Source: Nansenia antarctica
Taxonomy: Eukaryota; Chordata; Actinopteri; Argentiniformes; Microstomatidae
DNA: 64,000 bases
Assembly (NCBI GenBank): GCA_963989245.1
Contig: OZ022345.1
Location: 34,517,722-34,581,721, forward strand
Reading direction: 5' to 3'
The position numbers were made by a program, and so were the translations under genes. The notes beneath the pieces are model-generated. The model worked only from the letters and a program-made list of their open reading frames with translations, did no database searches and was not told the origin of the DNA. How positions within the stretch are numbered: position 1 is the first letter of the stretch; every line of letters begins with the position of its first letter. Shown here piece after piece: positions 56,396 through 64,000 of this stretch.

Positions 56396-58221
56396 CTCAC
56401 CTATAATAAATGTATGTGTATTATACAAATCAGGTCAAACATCTGCCTCTCACTACTGATGGCGTACTACTGGGTCTACTCAGCATCACATTAATTCAGG
56501 AAAAGAAGCCGAGGGCAAAGTAATTCTACGGTACCATGAAGACAGAAGAGAAGACAACAGCAATATCATAGGTGCAATGGCAGATGAGTTCTTTCTTTAC
56601 TCGCTTATTAAAATGTAACCTGAAGTCAAAATGATCCCCCATGCAGGTTGTTTATCCGATCTGTGCACATTTACTCTGACACATGCAAATAATTGTTGCC
56701 TCAAACAATGGAATACTGTACTCTGCTATCAGCTCAGACTGTGTACTCTGAGACGGTCCCTGTGGAACGGCTACTGACAAAACCAAAGGCCTCTTCATCC
56801 CCAAGATGTACAATTAGATGAAGGATTCTCTGAGCAGTAAACATGAACTTAGCTGTGCTATTCTTGTGTTCCACTGCTTTAAAGAAAGTCACCCCAACTA
56901 TGTATTTCAGAGCTGTTATGAAAGCCTCTAGGATTGTGACCCTTCAGGGTGAGGTTACACACAAACATGTTGTAGTATTCTGTTGTTGTTGTTGAAGCAG
57001 TCCCACTGTTATGTTTCTCTTTATTGGGTAGAGACAGGAAAGTAAGGAGGAGAGAATATGTCAGGAGGTCATGGGCATACGTGTGTACGGCAGTGGTGCT
57101 AGACCACTGGAGCAACATCTCAAATAACATTAGCATATTATGCAAAACAGGTCAACAGAAATACAGATTCGACAGACAGGCTAATGCGTACATCTTTATT
57201 GCAATAAATTCCTTTGAATTCCTTTTTTTATTTTCACGTTATAATCTGTGTTCTACCAAATATCAAACAATGAATATAAAGCATATTTGCACATCAATGA
57301 TAGTTCTCTCATTTGTTAGGTCAAATGTTAAACATTTTGGTTATAAAAAATATTCAAACTTTCAGGTGGCAACATTGACAGATACAAAAAATATCTAATA
57401 TTCTTATAAACTAGAGTGTATCATTCATTTCCAAGGATAACAATATTAACGTATTGTACAACTATTGGCAAATAATGAAAACATAATTTGTCAGTTATTT
57501 CATCAATAGCCTCCAATACAATATACTTTATAGTTATGGAATCACTTCAGCAAATATCCAACAAGATAAAAAAAAGAAATGAAGAAATGTGCTCATTGAC
57601 TGAGGTGGCATCAATGTGGTCCAATAAAACCAAGATCCCATGTGTGTATCTGAGGCATAACTAACATACCATCCATGTAACCCTAAGAATACAGTATAAT
57701 GCACGTTTTCAACTCTAAATCTGAAAAGTACCTGTCCCTTTTTAATTGGTCATGTGTTGATCTTAAATCAATTGTTCAGGACATTATTACAGGAACTTTA
57801 TCAGTGACAATAATGTGAAAAAACGAATCTAAGTCCAGTCAGAGTACCAGTATGAAAGAACAACTGCATTACAATAGATTTGTTTGTGTGATAGATTTCT
57901 TTCAAGATACAAATTACAGTGAATGACTATTCTGTCCTTAGCTTCCTGGACTAAACTGTTCTGCTTCAAGCAGTGGTGTGTTCCCATCCAGTGTTGCCCC
58001 AGCAGCATTACAGCTGGAGATATTTCACATCTTTTCAAATCCGTTTGAGGTCAGAACAGTGACACAGTAACAACGCAATGCTAAACATGCAGAACTGCTG
58101 TTCTCCTAGCTGCTTATTCTGTACCATGGCCATTAATACATAACAAGTAGTCCCCAAAATAATAAAAAATAAATTCATTTCATAGATAGCTTCATAAGCT
58201 GCATGTCACACTCACTCCTGT

Positions 58222-58279
<58 letters not shown>

Positions 58280-58293
58280 CACAGATGAGGTTG
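56396..58293. other. spacer between PNKD and GMPPA
   Basis: AT-rich, no conserved-looking frame. It holds a (CA)n tract at 58213-58278 and the possible SINE remnant near 57040. Confidence 0.4.
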
Positions 58294-58299
58294 TTTATT
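58294..58299 (-). terminator. candidate PNKD polyadenylation signal
   Basis: TTTATT on the plus strand, that is AATAAA on the coding strand, about 40 bases after the PNKD stop codon. A (TG)n tract follows downstream. Confidence 0.5.
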
Positions 58300-58338
58300 A
58301 ATTCATCTGTGCCTGGCGGTAACGGGTGCCTTACACCA

Positions 58339-63402
<5,064 letters not shown>

Positions 63403-64000
63403 CTATAGGGTGACAGGAGGTTCTGGTTAAGCTATTTAAGTTTAAGTTTAAGTTAAGCTACATGTACAGAATTCATCCTATTACCATCCCCATCATCACG
63501 CTTGTAGCCAAACCCAACGGTTTAAAACAATACAATGTACAAACCGAAACTAGACCTAGCGTCTGACAACAGTACACATATAGACCTATATAATATAACA
63601 TGGTAGCAAGCAACTCGAAATGTTGAGAATGTTAAAGCGGCCATGTTGTCAAAAGTCTGATTTATCTGTGTTTTATAGGGTATTTGCACAGAATGAGGTT
63701 ACGGTAACACAGTGACATTAGTAAGTAAGTAATTAAGTAAGTTAGTACTTACTACTTAGTAAGTAAGTTGACCTTCCCATAAGTATGACAGCAGTTTAAA
63801 AAATACACCTCAAATGTTTGTTTGTTTTCCTTGGGTGTTGAAACCCATCACGTACATCAAACGAGGATCTGATTTGAACACACCAACAACCTTTCATCTT
63901 TCATATATTCTATATTCTCCACCCTACTCTGGTCCCAGGCAAAGTGACATCCATCACTGTTGGAGAGCACTGGAGAGCTGTCAGCAATGACAAGCAAGAG
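63403..64000 (-). other. PNKD intron sequence, no exon seen
   Basis: No further PNKD-like coding block up to the window edge. A GTAA-type short repeat lies at 63719-63768. Confidence 0.45.

Noticed and set aside
57829..58038. Small minus-strand gene downstream of PNKD
   Set aside because: No domain, no splice partners; most likely spacer or untranslated sequence.

Overview
This window looks like teleost fish nuclear DNA. It holds spliced vertebrate genes, tRNA-derived SINEs, L2/CR1-like LINE fragments, many short inverted-repeat DNA transposons (hAT-like and others), a vertebrate-type endogenous retrovirus and a very large amount of microsatellite and minisatellite DNA. I cannot name the species. 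Almost all long open frames are tandem repeats read as protein; only two host genes are supported.

Host genes, both on the minus strand at the right-hand end. (1) GMPPA, the alpha subunit of mannose-1-phosphate guanylyltransferase, lies complete at 44439-55755. I resolved twelve exons that join in frame to 424 codons plus a stop. (2) The C-terminal part of PNKD, a glyoxalase-II-like metallo-beta-lactamase-fold protein, lies at 58339-63402 in six exons; its 5' exons lie beyond the right edge. The genes run head to tail with PNKD upstream of GMPPA. They act in different processes (GDP-mannose supply; thiol-ester hydrolase family) and their adjacency implies no shared pathway.

The left 44 kb is repeat territory with no host gene that I can support. 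In order it holds: an L2/CR1-like LINE fragment (0.4-1.5 kb); two tandem inverted-repeat elements (2.6-4.7 kb); a MITE fused to an 18-bp minisatellite (5.6-7.1 kb); SINEs and MITEs (9-15 kb); a LINE inserted in an 18-bp repeat and itself carrying a 72-bp repeat (18.8-20.3 kb); a 38-bp minisatellite split by a hAT element with its own minisatellite (20.5-22.3 kb); a 9.6-kb endogenous retrovirus on the minus strand (23.8-33.5 kb); a 1.6-kb inverted-repeat DNA transposon inside a SINE (33.9-35.5 kb); a 2-kb homopurine/homopyrimidine minisatellite between duplicated flanks (37.3-41.6 kb); and a Ty3/Gypsy integrase fragment broken by other repeats (41.7-43.6 kb).

The most notable observations are these. 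The retrovirus has two LTRs that appear identical over 968 bp but an interior that is decayed and stuffed with LINE and SINE pieces. Two MITE copies in host introns are flanked by unusually long (18 and 22 bp) direct repeats. A Gypsy integrase frame carries a 30-bp tandem expansion. GMPPA has an apparent GC-AG intron and large tandem arrays in introns 1 and 4. I found no sign of a new multi-gene biological system.
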